Under the pieces are notes generated by a model. That model had not been told where the DNA came from, did no database searches, and worked only from the letters and a program-made list of their open reading frames with translations. From Salvelinus alpinus (Eukaryota; Chordata; Actinopteri; Salmoniformes; Salmonidae): 64,000 bases of DNA. The stretch is taken from positions 20,428,038-20,492,037 of the forward strand of contig NC_092098.1 of assembly GCF_045679555.1 (NCBI RefSeq), in the 5' to 3' direction. Every line of letters begins with the position of its first letter. The first letter of the stretch is position 1. The translations under genes were made by a program, and so were the position numbers. Below, piece after piece: positions 24,438 to 48,414 of the stretch.

Positions 24438-27400
24438 AATTCCCAATCTGGCCCACATACAATCATGGCCACCCAATCATCCCCAGCTTCCAATTGGCTC
24501 ATTTATCCCCCCTCTTTAACTATTCCCCAGGTCGTTGATGTAAATCAGAATGTGTTCAGTCAACTTACCTGATATATATATATATATATATATAGGGGGA
24601 AGAGAGACAATACAGTATGAGGCTTTGTAGAGGAATTTAGAATTTTGGGGGGAAATGCAATTGACTTTTGAGTCATTTAGCAGGTGCTCTTAACCCCAAT
24701 TGCTCCTTTAAGTTGCTATGGATAAGTGCCGTGCTCAAGGTTTTGCTGCAGTGCTCCAGACAATTTTTTTTCTTCCATTGCTAGGTAAGTCAACTGAAAA
24801 ATATGGCTATTTCATCTAACATAATCCAGGGAATGCATGATTGATATTTTGTTTGTCAACCTGTCAAAATAGTATCCAGAATGGTCTGATTGCTTTTTGT
24901 GCATATAAGGCTTAGGGCTATGCTACATAATTAACCACCTGAGGAAGTGGGAACTTTTGCTAACTTTAAATATGAACCATGTAATTAATTAATCTCTAAT
25001 GTCCTACAAAAACTTTCCAGCGCTAGGCCTGAGTTACTAGATATAGTCACTGTAAATTTCCTGCAAAACAAGCCTACTCAGATTGTAAGGTGGTGCCATT
25101 TTCTTAATGTTGAGAAATAAATAATATAGTCACCGAAGGCATATATGTACCTCTAACAAAAACAACAGTAGTTGTATCTCTCCCTCTCTGTGCGCACAGC
25201 ACCTCGCTCACACAGCAGTGGAACAGGGACCGGCTTAGGGCTGCATGATAAGGGCAAAATATATAGAGATTTTTATTTGGGATATAGATCAATACACTTG
25301 GGTGAACTGTTGGAATCATTGAAATGGAATGATTTATATTAAGGAGCTAGGTGGAATGCAGCATTGTTCTGGTTTGGAACAATCTTTTGACTGCATTTGA
25401 CCTAACAGCATGCAAATTTATAGTGAATCTAATAGCAAGGAGAAGGAACTGCGCTGCTTGATTGACAGGGGGCAGGGCTTGGTGTGTGTGTGGGAAGCAG
25501 CCGCAAGTGGAGAGGGCTGACATGTGGAGTAAACTATACTGTCACACATGGCTTGGTGGTGTTTCAAAATATTGCATGGAATTTGAATCTCTTGCTATAT
25601 AGATATTACATGTCAATATTGCGATTTCAACGTAGTTCTAATTCAGCCTTATACAGGCAGATCATTTCATAGCAGGAATCAATATAATGCACAAGGCTAC
25701 TGGTGACCAAATAATGTTTTTTGAGCAAACAAACCTGCAAGAACTTTCTATAGCATAATCAACGAAAATTACAGATCAAAACAATTTTGCTTGTGTAAGA
25801 GGAAGGCAATGTCGGTAATTTACGGTATATCCTTCCGGCTCCAGGCTGAGAAGTGGAAACTGGTCTTAATGACGAGATGGAAATGTCTGCACTGCAGACA
25901 TTTTGTCATACATTCTTTCATACCAAGATTTTAACTGCTGCGGAGCAATGCTTTTTGTGCTGTTTTTCAACAGCGGTATCATACACGATATACTATTATG
26001 ATATAGATTACTGAATTGTCTAATTCAACACATTTACAAGTGTTTTCTTTCTTTTAAAGGTACATCAAGGATGGAAAAGATGCTGCCAGACAAGGAAATA
26101 TGACTAAATCATTGGAACTGTTCAAGCTGGCCCATGACATCCACCCTGGTGATAAACTTTGGAGCAGGATAAAGAAACTTCAGGAGGCTATAAAAGAGAT
26201 GGCACAGCAAGGCTCAGAGAGTGAGGATGAAGATTTTGTCAATGTCAACAACAGTGGTCTAATGCTTTTCAAAGAAATATATGACAAACTGTATGATCAT
26301 CAGCAAGAGGGGGTTGCTTTTTTGTATGGTCTCCACAGAGATGGTCGTCAAGGAGGAATCCTAGCTGATGACATGGGCTTAGGGAAGACAATTCAGGTCA
26401 TATCGTTTCTCTCTGGCATGTATGATGCTGACTTGGTCAAGCATACCCTGCTCATCATGCCAACCTCACTCATCAAGATCTGGACCAAGGAATTTGCCAA
26501 ATGGACTCCTGGAATGAGAGTCAAAGAGTTTCATGGCACAAGCAAAGTGGAACGCAACAGGAACTTGGAGAAGATTCAAAGAAGAGGTGGTGTCATCATC
26601 ACTACATACCAAATGCTGATCACTAACTGGGAACTTCTCTCGTCTTACAATGGTAGAGAATTCAAATGGGATTATGTAATCCTAGATGAGGCACACAAGA
26701 TCAAAACCTCCTCAACCAAGACAGCCAAAAGTGCACATGCGATTCCTGCCAGGAATCGTGTTCTTCTTACAGGCACCCCTGTACAGAATAACCTGAGAGA
26801 AATGTGGGCTCTTTTTGATTTTGCTTGTCACGGGGCACTTCTTGGTACTTCTAAAACCTTCAAAACAGAGTATGAAAGTCCCATCACCCGTGCAAGAGAG
26901 AAGGATGCCACCCCAGGTGAGAAAGCCCTGGGGCTCAAGATGTCGGAGAACCTCATGGCCATCATAAATCCATACTTCCTAAGGAGGACAAAGGCAGAAG
27001 TACAGAGAAAAACACAAAACCGTGTGATAGCCTGTGAAAAGGACCTTGAAAACAAAGTCCCAAGTAGTGGTGGTGGTGGTGGTGGTGCAGAAATGCCAAA
27101 CCTCACCAGGAAGAATGACCTAATCATTTGGACATACTTGAGCTCAGTTCAGGAGGAAATCTACAATCAGTTCTTATCCCTAGATAACATCAAGGAGCTG
27201 CTCATGACCACCAGGTCACCGTTGGCTGAACTGAATATCCTGAAGAAATTGTGTGACCACCCAAGACTTCTCTCTGCCAGGGCTGTCGCTCAGTTAGGCC
27301 TAGAAGAAGGAACAAGTGCAAACTATCATGATGATGAAAATGAATCTGCTGCACACAGAATCGACAACATATCTGATAAAACACTAATATCAGAATCTGG

Positions 27401-29846
27401 AAAGATGATGTTTCTCATTTCACTTTTGGAAAGGCTTAAGGAAGAAGGCCATCGCACACTTGTTTTCTCTCAGTCAAGGAAGATGTTGGACATTCTTGAA
27501 CGGGTTCTAGTGAACAAGCGTTTCAAGATTGTGAGACTTGATGGCACAGTAACACACCTCACAGAAAGAGAGCGGCGCATCCAAATGTTCCAGACCAACA
27601 AGCAATACTCAGTCTTTCTCCTAACCACCCAAGTGGGAGGAGTTGGCATTACATTGACAGCAGCAAACCGAGTAGTTATTTTTGACCCCAGCTGGAATCC
27701 AGCCACTGATGCCCAGGCCGTTGACCGGGCCTACCGCATTGGACAAACGGAGAACGTTGTCATCTACAGACTGATCACTTGTGGCACAGTGGAGGAGAAG
27801 ATCTACAGACGGCAGGTCTTCAAAGACTCCTTGATCAGACAGACCACCGGGGACAAGAAAAATCCATTCCGGTACTTCAGCAAACAAGACCTGAAAGAAC
27901 TCTTCACGCTACAAGACACTCGATCCTCATCAACACAGCTGCAGCTGCAGTCACTGCACTCGAGACAAAGACTCACAGATCCTAAATTGGATGAACACAT
28001 CGCCCAACTTCACTCCATGGAGATGTTTGGAATATCTGATCATGACCTCATGTTCTCACATGAAGTAGAAAACAACGAAGATGACCCTGAGGATCAGGAA
28101 GCGCACAAGTACATAGAGAACAGGGTGCAGAAAGCTCAGGAGCTGATGAAGGTGGAGTCTGAGTTGCAACAGCAGCTTGCTGAGCGCATCGAGTCAAACA
28201 CTGAGCCGGCACATCTGCGGAAACCCCCTCAACACAATACAATTGGGTCAACTGAGAAGAAGCCAAAGTATGAAAAGCCCAGCCCCTCCTATCCTAGCCA
28301 TAACCACAACTTCAACTCCCCTGTGTTGGTGGATCTTACCCATTCTGGGTCTAGTGACGAGGAAGATATCCACAATCTGAGTAACAAATTCATTGATCTA
28401 GCTGTAGATGAAAGCATTGAGATTATAGGGCACACTGTGACATTTGCGACTGAGGAACAGTTCATAAAGAGCAACCATCTTTCTCCCATAGACAAGTCTC
28501 TTGAGGTGTTGTTGGATGGTGAGCCAATTTACACTTCCGCTCAAGAGATTTTGGATGTGTCATCAGAAGCAAAGGATGATATTGTTGCCGTAGGATATGT
28601 TACCTCTGAAGTTGAACAAGACAACCAGCCAAATGGCAATGGTTCCCCACAATGGCAGAACTTGTCACTTCACCAAGACTTGACAATGGACCAGAAGATC
28701 TCACCTGTCAAATCCCAGAAGAATCAAAGACTTTCTATGCTACTACAGATGTCCAACAAGAGCCTAGAAAGTCATGCAGAAACATCCTCCAAAGTTGATG
28801 AACTTGAGTCTTTTGAAGGAAATTTCAATCTACAGTTAGAGGACAGCGCTAGTGATATGTTCCCAGAGGAGGAATCCGAGTCCATCGTGGGAAATTCAGG
28901 TTTCCAGCTAGAGATGGATGTCAGCTTAAATGCAGATGACAAGCCTTCTGTGACTGGAGCTGTTGAACAGAATGGAGCAGATGTTCATGTCAATTCCCCT
29001 GTTTCTGAAGCAGATGACACGTTAGATAACTCATTCATTACTTCTTTCAAGAAAAATAAAAAAGTTTTAATTTACAATAGTGAGGAGGATGACATTGATG
29101 AAGATGAGAGGCCTCATTTGATGAACAGGAAATTGGATGAAGAATTCCATGGTATTGGGTCCTCCACACCAAAATCTGTTAAATCTGGATCCATTTCCTT
29201 TACAACCAGGAAAAGCTTTGGAGTGAACACATCTGTGGCCTCAAGACGTTCCTTTGTGGATTCCGTGATTGAGCATGTAGAGGACCTTGATGAGGATATG
29301 GAAGCTGAGGTTTTACAGGTGCACACTGATGATGCAAGTGAGGAAAGTGAGGTGACTGGATTTTGTGAGGTGACTGGATCTTGTGAGGCAAGTGAGGTGA
29401 CTGGATTTCATGAGTCTCTCATGGAAGATGAACCCACAGGGGAAACCTTAAACACTGAGAACGAAGAGGAAAGTGAGGAAGGTGGAAGTGAGCCAATGCA
29501 TGTTGAAGAATCTGAAATGGGAGAGGAGGAAGAAAGTTCTTTGGAGGAATCTACCGGTGATCATGAACTTGTTTCTAGTGAAAGAATGGACCAATGTGCC
29601 AGTGGAAAAGATTCTACATTACAGACTGTGGAATGTGTCAACAACAACAGGGATTCCTCAGCTATGACTGAAGAAAAGATGTATGAAAACTATGTGGAAA
29701 ATGGAAAACAATCTTTCTCTGAGGGGAAACTTGATGATGCCTTGAACTTCTTTTTGAAAGCAATTGACATTAAAAGTGGTGATCCTGAAATTCAGTTAAT
29801 GACAATTAAATTGTACCGTCGGCTCGGTGAGAGAGGAAAAAAATGA
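18557..29846 (+). CDS. ercc6l: ERCC6L/PICH, SNF2-family DNA translocase
   Basis: In vertebrates this protein coats ultrafine anaphase bridges with Plk1 and works with topoisomerase II and the BLM complex (established knowledge). Exons 18557-18606, 20078-20119 and 26060-29846 join in frame to 1292 residues; human ERCC6L is about 1250. An N-terminal TPR-like segment lies near residues 30-75. The helicase core follows: Walker A as ADDMGLGKT near 131-141, DEAH near 240, LLTGTPVQNN, and the C-terminal lobe with QAVDRAYRIGQ near 584. A long acidic, serine-rich, little-conserved region follows, then a second TPR-like motif at the extreme C terminus (KQSFSEGKLDDALNFFLKA). A glycine run at 27067-27087 sits in the variable linker where other family members have charged residues. 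The frame is open upstream to an ATG at 18398, so a longer N terminus is possible; I chose 18557 because it gives a short N terminus like the human one. Divergent from the ARAP gene, 2.7 kb apart. Confidence 0.95.
19521..20048. repeat. Probable non-autonomous DNA element in ercc6l intron 1
   Basis: The left end GACGTGCATCGGTCCCC is an imperfect inverted match to the right end, which on the other strand reads GATGTGCATCTTTCCC. The interior has no long frame. It ends just before ercc6l exon 2 at 20078. Confidence 0.45.
20140..20700. repeat. Three imperfect tandem copies, about 190-198 bp each
   Basis: CAGAACACAATTCTGAA starts at 20154, 20352 and 20542, each followed by AATTTACAC or a variant, TAGCTCTTA or a variant, GGGAAAATCACCTC and ATTGAACATTCATATT. 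The copies differ by many substitutions and small indels, so the array is old. It starts about 20 bases after ercc6l exon 2. Confidence 0.85.
21085..21519. repeat. Candidate inverted-repeat element with TATAGGGCCCTATA ends
   Basis: The perfect palindrome TATAGGGCCCTATA occurs at 21085 and at about 21506, extended inward by AAAAT on the left and its complement TTTT on the right. The interior is non-coding. It could be a short non-autonomous element; part of it also matches 17490-17600. Confidence 0.45.
21620..22085 (+). pseudogene. Decayed second copy of ercc6l promoter, exon 1 and part of intron 1
   Basis: Colinear with 18331-18606 and then 19176-19385. Shared blocks include CGCATGTKCAAAATCGA, TTTGAAATATGTGG, AGTCCCAATGCAACA, GACAWCTCAAAMCAC, AGAAGCCACAGCAGCC and TAGCATGAGGACGAAAA. 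The position of the ercc6l start codon reads ACG here, and the 570 bases of intron between the two blocks are absent. Identity looks around three-quarters, so it is an old duplicate. It lies in ercc6l intron 2 in the same orientation. It could still act as an alternative promoter; nothing shows that it does. Confidence 0.75.
22320..22520 (-). mobile_element. tRNA-derived SINE (GGGCTCCTGAGTGG type)
   Basis: On the minus strand it begins GGGCTCCTGAGTGGTGCAGC, with an A-box-like TGGTGCAGCGG, then GCACTGCATCTCAGTGC, and ends in the salmonid SINE/LINE tail CTTAACTGACTTGCC. The B box is degraded. Located in ercc6l intron 2. Confidence 0.8.
23172..23316 (+). mobile_element. tRNA-Ala-like SINE with a largely intact cloverleaf head
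   Basis: The head at 23172-23243 starts GTGGTCC and ends GGACCAC, a perfect seven-pair acceptor stem. A D-arm is present (GCTC and GAGC around AGTTGGAA), as is an anticodon-type loop CTTGCAA with a TGC triplet, and a degenerate B box GGTTTGATTCC. The body ends AGCATCTGCTAAATGGCTTA. The head continues into SINE body, so it is a retroposon, not a tRNA gene. Confidence 0.8.
23321..24327 (-). mobile_element. Deleted Tc1-like element (family E), copy 1
   Basis: Inverted ends CACTACCGTTCAGAAGTTTG and, at the right, the complement of CACTACCTTTCAAAAGTTTG; TA is at 23319-23320. On the minus strand it holds only the N-terminal DNA-binding part of transposase: MARNKDLSSGTRQSILVLRN near 23926, MQEIAKKLKISYNAVY, and after a shift SGRPRCTTEQEDKYIRVSSL. 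The DDE catalytic core is absent. A second copy with the same structure is at 46418. Confidence 0.88.
24329..24580 (+). repeat. SINE-like dispersed repeat, 3' portion
   Basis: CTTTCGGATGGGACATTAAA, CTCTCTGTGGTCACTAAAG and GGTGTTAACCCCGGTGTCC are typical of a common salmonid dispersed repeat, ending CAGTCAACTTACCTG before a TA microsatellite at 24573. The 5' part is missing; it directly abuts the family E element. Confidence 0.55.
25226..26015. repeat. Probable hAT-like element near the ercc6l exon 3 acceptor
   Basis: The stretch begins TTAGGGCTGCATGATAAGGG and ends near GGTATCATACACGATATA, a pair that recalls an abundant salmonid element with GGGCTGCA-type ends. It has no coding capacity. 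It ends about 45 bases before the ercc6l exon 3 acceptor at 26060. Confidence 0.4.
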
Positions 29847-30271
29847 AATATTTCTGAAGTGTTAACTCATTGCTGTCATCTACATGTACACACAATGTAT
29901 CACTCACTGATAGGGGTGTCTTTTTGAAGGTTTGTCTTGTAAAACTATGTTGAAACACATGGTTAAAATAATAGGCTAGTTAGAAATGTTTTTTTGATCA
30001 ATTATTTTCTTAATTGTATTTTTGCATGCTTTTGTAATGTGTATATAATTCATAAATGCAAGTAAAAACTAATGTAAAGGTCTCATTTGTTTTGAAGTTT
30101 CATTGTGTAGTTGCACTGTGGAGGTTTCAATCACTACTCAGCCCATTAAATAGTCAATGGAAAATGGCATTGCATTTAGTGCTTGCTATTTTGGTTTGAT
30201 GTGTATGTTTCTGAGCCAAATATTGTATAATGATGACCATATCACACCATCAAACAGCACGTTCGGTTTCC

Positions 30272-30277
30272 AATAAA
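30272..30277 (+). terminator. ercc6l: Candidate polyadenylation signal for ercc6l
   Basis: An AATAAA lies 426 bases after the ercc6l stop and just before a Tc1-derived repeat. A variant ATTAAA lies closer, at 30145-30150. Either could serve; the sequence does not decide. Confidence 0.35.
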
Positions 30278-30321
30278 TTAAGCAATATTAGAACGAGCAA
30301 TATCATTTTATTTATATATTA

Positions 30322-30558
30322 TAGTACCAGTCAAAAGTTTGGGCACCTACTCATTCCAGGTGTGTGCAAAGCTGTCAAGGCAAAGGGTGGCTACTTTGAA
30401 GCTACTAAAATATATTTTGATTTGTTTAACACTTTTGGTTACTATATGATTTCACATGTGTTATTTCATATTTTTGATGTCTTCACAATGTAAAAAATAG
30501 TACAAATTAACAGACCCTTGAATGAGTAGGTGTGTCCAAACTTTTGACTGGTATTGTC
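30322..30558. mobile_element. Short internally deleted Tc1 family B copy
   Basis: Ends TAGTACCAGTCAAAAGTTTG and ACTTTTGACTGGTATTG are inverted copies of the family B ends at 9023 and 11217. The interior is about 200 bases, without transposase. It is a MITE-like deletion derivative sitting inside a family A remnant that continues to about 30860. Confidence 0.82.
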
Positions 30559-30860
30559 AACTGTGGGACCTTATATAAACAGGTGTGTGCCTTTCCAAAT
30601 CATGCCCAATCAATTGAATTTACCACAAGTGGACTCCCAAGTTGTAGAAACATTACAAGGCTGATTAATGGAAAAAGGATGCACCTGAGCTCAGTTCTGA
30701 GTTTCATAGCAAACCTCAATAGTTATTTGTAGAAATGTCTATTAACCTGCTTTTGCTTTGTCATTATGGGGTATTATGTGTAGATTCAGGATAATTTATT
30801 TAATACATTTTAAAATAAGGCTAACATAAAATAATATGGATTCCGAATGTATTGTGTGTA
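30559..30860 (-). mobile_element. Tc1 family A terminal fragment
   Basis: GGACCTTATATAAACAGGTG is the complement of the family A region near 7995-8025. TTGCTTTGTCATTATGGGGT and TTTTAAAATAAGGCTAAC are its end region. There is no transposase frame. Confidence 0.7.
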
Positions 30861-30897
30861 GAGCAGTAATTTTATATATATATATATATATATATTT

Positions 30898-31013
30898 TTA
30901 CCCCCAGTTGTGCTCCCCGTGGGTCTCTCGGTCGCGGCCGGCTGCGACAGCCTGGACTCGAACCCAGAATCCCTAGTGGGACAGCTTAGACCACTGCGCC
31001 ACTCGTTAGGCCA
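30898..31013 (-). mobile_element. 5' fragment of tRNA-derived SINE
   Basis: On the minus strand it starts GGCCTAACGAGTGGCGCAG. The A box TGGCGCAGTGG and B box GGGTTCGAGTCC are both well kept, followed by GTCGCAGCCGGCCGCGACC. It is the same family as the full element at 42097 but stops after about 115 bases. Confidence 0.82.
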
Positions 31014-31017
31014 GCAT

Positions 31018-31520
31018 TAGTTTATATAGGATGAGTCATGACTAGAATACAGTATATACATATAAAGTGGGTAAAACCATATGTAAACATTATTAAAGTG
31101 ACCCAGTGATCAATTACTCTATGTACATTGGGCAAAGCAGTCTCTAAGGTACATGGTAAAATACCTGGTGGTACCGGCTATTAACCATGACTAAGGGCAG
31201 GGTACTGGGCGAAGGCCGGCTAGTGGCGACTCTAACATTCTGATGGCCTGGAGATAGAAGCTGTTTATCAGTCTCTCGGTCCCAGCTTTGATGCACCTGT
31301 ACTGTCTCCTAGACCTAGATGGTAGTTGGTGAACAGGCTGTGGCTTGGGTGGCTGAGGTCATTGATGATCTTGGCCTTCCTGAGACACCGGTGATGCGTT
31401 GTAGTCTACTATCAGCTCCTTTGTTTTGTTGCTCTTGAGGGAGCGGTTATTTTCCTGCTACCACTATGCCAGGTCTCGTCGTTGTTGGTCTTCAGGCCTA
31501 CCACTGTTGTCATCTTCAGC
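31018..31520 (-). mobile_element. LINE 3' fragment downstream of ercc6l
   Basis: ACATTCTGATGGCCTGGAGA, GAAGCTGTTTATCAGTCTC and CAGGCCTACCACTGTTGTC align with the minus-strand LINE at 56400-57110. It is a degraded fragment with a large internal deletion. No usable frame remains. Confidence 0.7.
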
Positions 31521-32039
31521 ACACTACACAAAGGTACAAAGGTGTCTTCAGATACTATAACATTCACAACTTTTAAGTTAAAATGACTACTGATACAACT
31601 TCTCTCTTCTGCCAGCATTTACTATTTCTTTCAGTAATTTACACACTCAAGTTGGCTGCTTTCAATATATGTGGGAGATTGATCATTCAAGCAGCTGTTT
31701 AATTTTCCAATGTTGAACATTTGAGGGAGAGAAATGTCCTCCATTACCAGTATTTTCATTCACAATGCAGCAGAGTGTAATGTCTGAATATCGACTTAAC
31801 TGCAATGTATATTTCATACTGTAAAATGTATTGCTTAGTCTACAGGGATCTTGTATTACATTATGACCCACCTCATTCACAAGTGTAAACTAGAGTCAGA
31901 TGAGATTAATTACTTATAACTGGTTGATATGCTTATGCGTATAAAGTGACAATATTATCAAACCTAAATTAAACCAAAGCGTCAAATAGGCATGGTCTTC
32001 AGACCCATTCTCATTGGCTCCGAGAGATGGACTCATATG

Positions 32040-32129
32040 ACGTAAAGTTTCCGGGTTGTCTCCTCTTCGTTGGAGGTTACTGTCGGTCATTCATCCTGGC
32101 GTGGTCCCGTTGACGTCTCGGTTTCTGAG
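32040..32129 (+). promoter_or_regulatory. acsl4: Probable acsl4 promoter edge and non-coding first exon
   Basis: A CpG-containing stretch ends at a strong donor (GAG then GTAAGT) at 32130. A CRE-like TGACGTAA occurs at about 32038-32045 and an inverted CCAAT box (ATTGGC) at about 32013-32018. No long frame crosses it, so it fits an untranslated first exon. Possible further 5' UTR exons are 34155-34215 (AG acceptor, GTAAGA donor) and the 5' part of the start-codon exon from about 35275. The transcription start is not visible; assignment to acsl4 is by position only. Confidence 0.5.
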
Positions 32130-34400
32130 GTAAGTATACTAGCTAGGGAAATGTCTAAGTAAACTGCTAGATAATCTGTTATCATCATCATCTTATTTAC
32201 ATGTGGCAATATTTTATATTTTTTATATCCAATGTAAGAAAGCTATCTATGCCAACTTCATTCATATATTTGTTTATGATGCTCGCCCCAATGGTAACTT
32301 ATCTGGCCAGCACACGCTGCCTCGCTAGAAGCCACAATGTGACATTGTTGTTGCTAATATGTTTTATTTGCTAGGCATCCGACAAAACGTCATAGTAATT
32401 TTCTCGGAAATGTCGTTTACATTTTTATTCAGCAACGACACCTATTCATATCAAGTACATGAAGCACATCATGGGTGTCTTGCACAGTGCGGCGTGGGTC
32501 TCAGTTTTCAAACATCTCGTTGGAGTATAACAGTTGCCCGTTTCTTTTTAGATATGAGAACAATGATCGTACATTTGTTGGGATTAATAGCACGACTATT
32601 AGATACGAAGCTATGTCAAGGGAGTTGACAGAGATTACTCTCGGTCAGACACGGATATGGCTTCACTCACTGGACCTTTTTTTTAATGTATATTTTATAG
32701 ATGTCCATCTCAAAGGCATGTAACATTTCCCAATAGTATACAACTAATGAACGTTTGAACAAACGATTTGATGTGGGTTATATACAGGTTTATATATGGG
32801 TTATGTATACACCACACGTGATGATGATATGGTTTATTCACCAAGAACAAAATGTGATATCAATAAATGAATTTGCAGTACCAGTCCTAATAACAGGAGA
32901 GAAAATGAATGCCACGGTCTGGTGGGCACACTTAAAATCAGTCATCACCCTCAATTGTTTTGATAGGGTGTTTGTGTTACAATTCCTACTGATGTTTGAT
33001 GTAGACTTGTGTTTAAAGGCTTGAGCTACAGTACAAGGCTTGCATAGCTGGTTTTGTCGTTTTTCTGTCATGTGTTTTTATAGACACAGCAGTAGCATTG
33101 ATTATCCTTTCTTACAACACAGCCTTGCTATGAGTCTTGGTCACATGTTTCATGCGTCACACAGTATTTTTCAGTGTGTGAAAGGTCATTGACATCACCT
33201 CAAGGTGAATATATTTACCAATGACATGCTTTTACGCAGTGGTGTAAAGTACCTAAGTAAGTCTTGTCCTGTTGTCCCCTCTATGACTGTAGAGAGGAAC
33301 CTCATAACTGTGGTCTTTCCTCTGCCAAATGCATGATGCTCTCCCACAATTCTGATTCTGTTTCAAGGGCTGATATACCTTATACCTGCCTTTTTTATAA
33401 TGGATATTTGAAAGTGGTAGGAAGATATTTTTTTTCTCACTGAATAAAAAATATTGATTGAAGAAGGAATTTGTCCTGGCTGATTCCTTTCGGGGATGTT
33501 ATGCCTGAGCTTTGTTGTGCCTATGTAGTAAATGGAATTAGGCAGATCAGTGGCACATGAGCACTATAAGCACTAGAGCCTTCATTAGTACATCAACAGG
33601 GACTGTCTGGAGGGATGTCAAGTGACAAGCATTTCATCATCAGGGCAACATAGCAGATCATGATGCAAGCATTACAACATGAACATTTTTACAAGTTCTG
33701 ATCCTGTCGAGGCATGCTCAGCTGCTAGTTACAGTAGCAACAGTAAGATCAATTCTATAACCGTTTCAATGGAATGTGGGTCTTTTGGCACTGTGTTCCC
33801 CTTACCTCTGATGTCAAGCTGACCTCCATTAGGCTACATTGTGGCTCTCATTGTATTATACGTGGTTTGATATGGTTTGGTCTAAATGTTTTACTGAGTA
33901 GTGGATATAAAGAAGAAGATGGACTTGAGGATGGGGCTCAACTCTTTATTTTCTTTGTTCAGGGCTTAAAATACTATTTTTGTTTAGGCTAGGATAAAGT
34001 CCTGAATAACATTCTGTGACACTTTTACACTTTCTAGTGTGCTGGTATTGCTCTTGCCAGTTGCCATCTTAGAATCTTGCGCAATGAAATAATCTGTTCT
34101 TTGGCTTACATGGAATCTGCTTTTGATATACTTGTATTTCCTTTATTTTGGCAGTTACCTTTAGGTCCAAAGGGTTGCCAAGTGGCACCAGAAATTTGGC
34201 GAAAGTAAAAGCGAAGTAAGAAAGTAGATGAATGTGTTACTGATATTACTTACATGTTTAAAATATTTTACTAGTAAATGGTTAAGGTTTCATGTAGGCT
34301 ATGCTGTCTAACTTAACCTAGCTTAACCTCTTTGGCTTTATAACCATTCTGCTGAGCTCTGTCTTCTTTGTATTTCAGTCTTTTCATTTAGGCCTACGTC
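32130..34400 (+). other. acsl4 5' intron region, no coding exon seen
   Basis: Apart from the possible UTR exon at 34155-34215 I see no gene here. A fragment GTGGTGTAAAGTACCTAAG near 33240 resembles the end of a salmonid hAT-like element, but the rest does not continue it. Confidence 0.35.
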
Positions 34401-34424
34401 ATTCTCAAGGGGTATTTTCCTAGG

Positions 34425-34665
34425 GTAGGCCTAGCGGTTAAAGCATTGTGCCAGTAACCGAAAGGTTGCTATTTCAAATCCGATAAGGTGAAAAATCTGT
34501 CAATATGCCTTTGAACAAGGCACCTAATCCTAATTGCTCCAGGGTCGCCGTTGATAATGGCATACCCTGGCCGTGGCCCCAACCTCTCAGGGAGAGTTGG
34601 GATATGCAAAAACACATTTCAAATTCACACATGTATAATAGGGCAAATATAAGCACCCAAATTGT
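34425..34665 (+). mobile_element. tRNA-Lys-like SINE in acsl4 5' intron
   Basis: Begins GGTAGGCCTAGCGGTTAAAG with an A-box-like TAGCGGTTAAAGC, then GTAACCGAAAGGTTGCTA, then CTTTGAACAAGGCACCTAAT, CCAGGGTCGCCGTTGATAAT and GGGAGAGTTGGGATATGC, a body type familiar from salmonids. The B box is decayed. Confidence 0.78.
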
Positions 34666-35477
34666 TATTAATATTATTTATTTACAACTTGTGTTGATCA
34701 TTCTGATTATTCTACCTTATAATTGTTTCTCCGTCTTAACCAAGGCACCACCAATTGGCATAAATAAATACAGGTGCTCATTCAGCTTTTTAAAACACTG
34801 ACCTAACATTCTTCCAGTGCTAGGAAATGATTGCACACTGCACGCATCAATTATAGATAAGATAAAAGATTGGTCGATGTTACTTAAGATTTGACAAACA
34901 TGGGCCTAGATGTTTGTGTACAGCTGCATCAGCCATTGCAGTGCTCCATTGAAACTCAGCTATTTTGTCCAGCAATATAAAAACTATAATGATATATATA
35001 AAATGCAGCTAGGTTTGATGCATTGGAATATATGCTTTGACATGAAACACATTCAAAAAGCTTCTGAAAACAAATTAAGTCATTCAGTGTGGCTAGTCTA
35101 TAAATTAGATTTTGCATTATGCACAGTGCATACTTGTGGCAACTAGCTAGCTCCTAGCTGTAGTGCTTCAATATGACTAACATGCTTCTCTCTCTCCAAC
35201 TCTCTCTTTCTATCCATTTTTTTTTTCTTCCCCTATGCTGAACAATTCTCGACCAATCACCCTGCTGTCTATAGAGCTAGCATCACAGACCTCTTGTGTC
35301 AAGCCTTTCCATTGAGTCGTCTGGGTGCATGTGCTGCTACCTGTCCAATCTGTAATTACCGCCACCTGCCGTGGCAATCTTTCCATGACCTGAGAGCTGA
35401 ACCGTCTGAACTCTCCCTGAAGCAGACACTTCTCCCTCAAGTCTCTCTTTCTCTCCACTTCTGCCTCACCTTCAACC

Positions 35478-48354
<12,877 letters not shown>

Positions 48355-48414
48355 AGCCACCATCTGATCTAACCAAAGAACGGTTTCCTTACAACTTTCA
48401 CCAGTGATGTGTGT

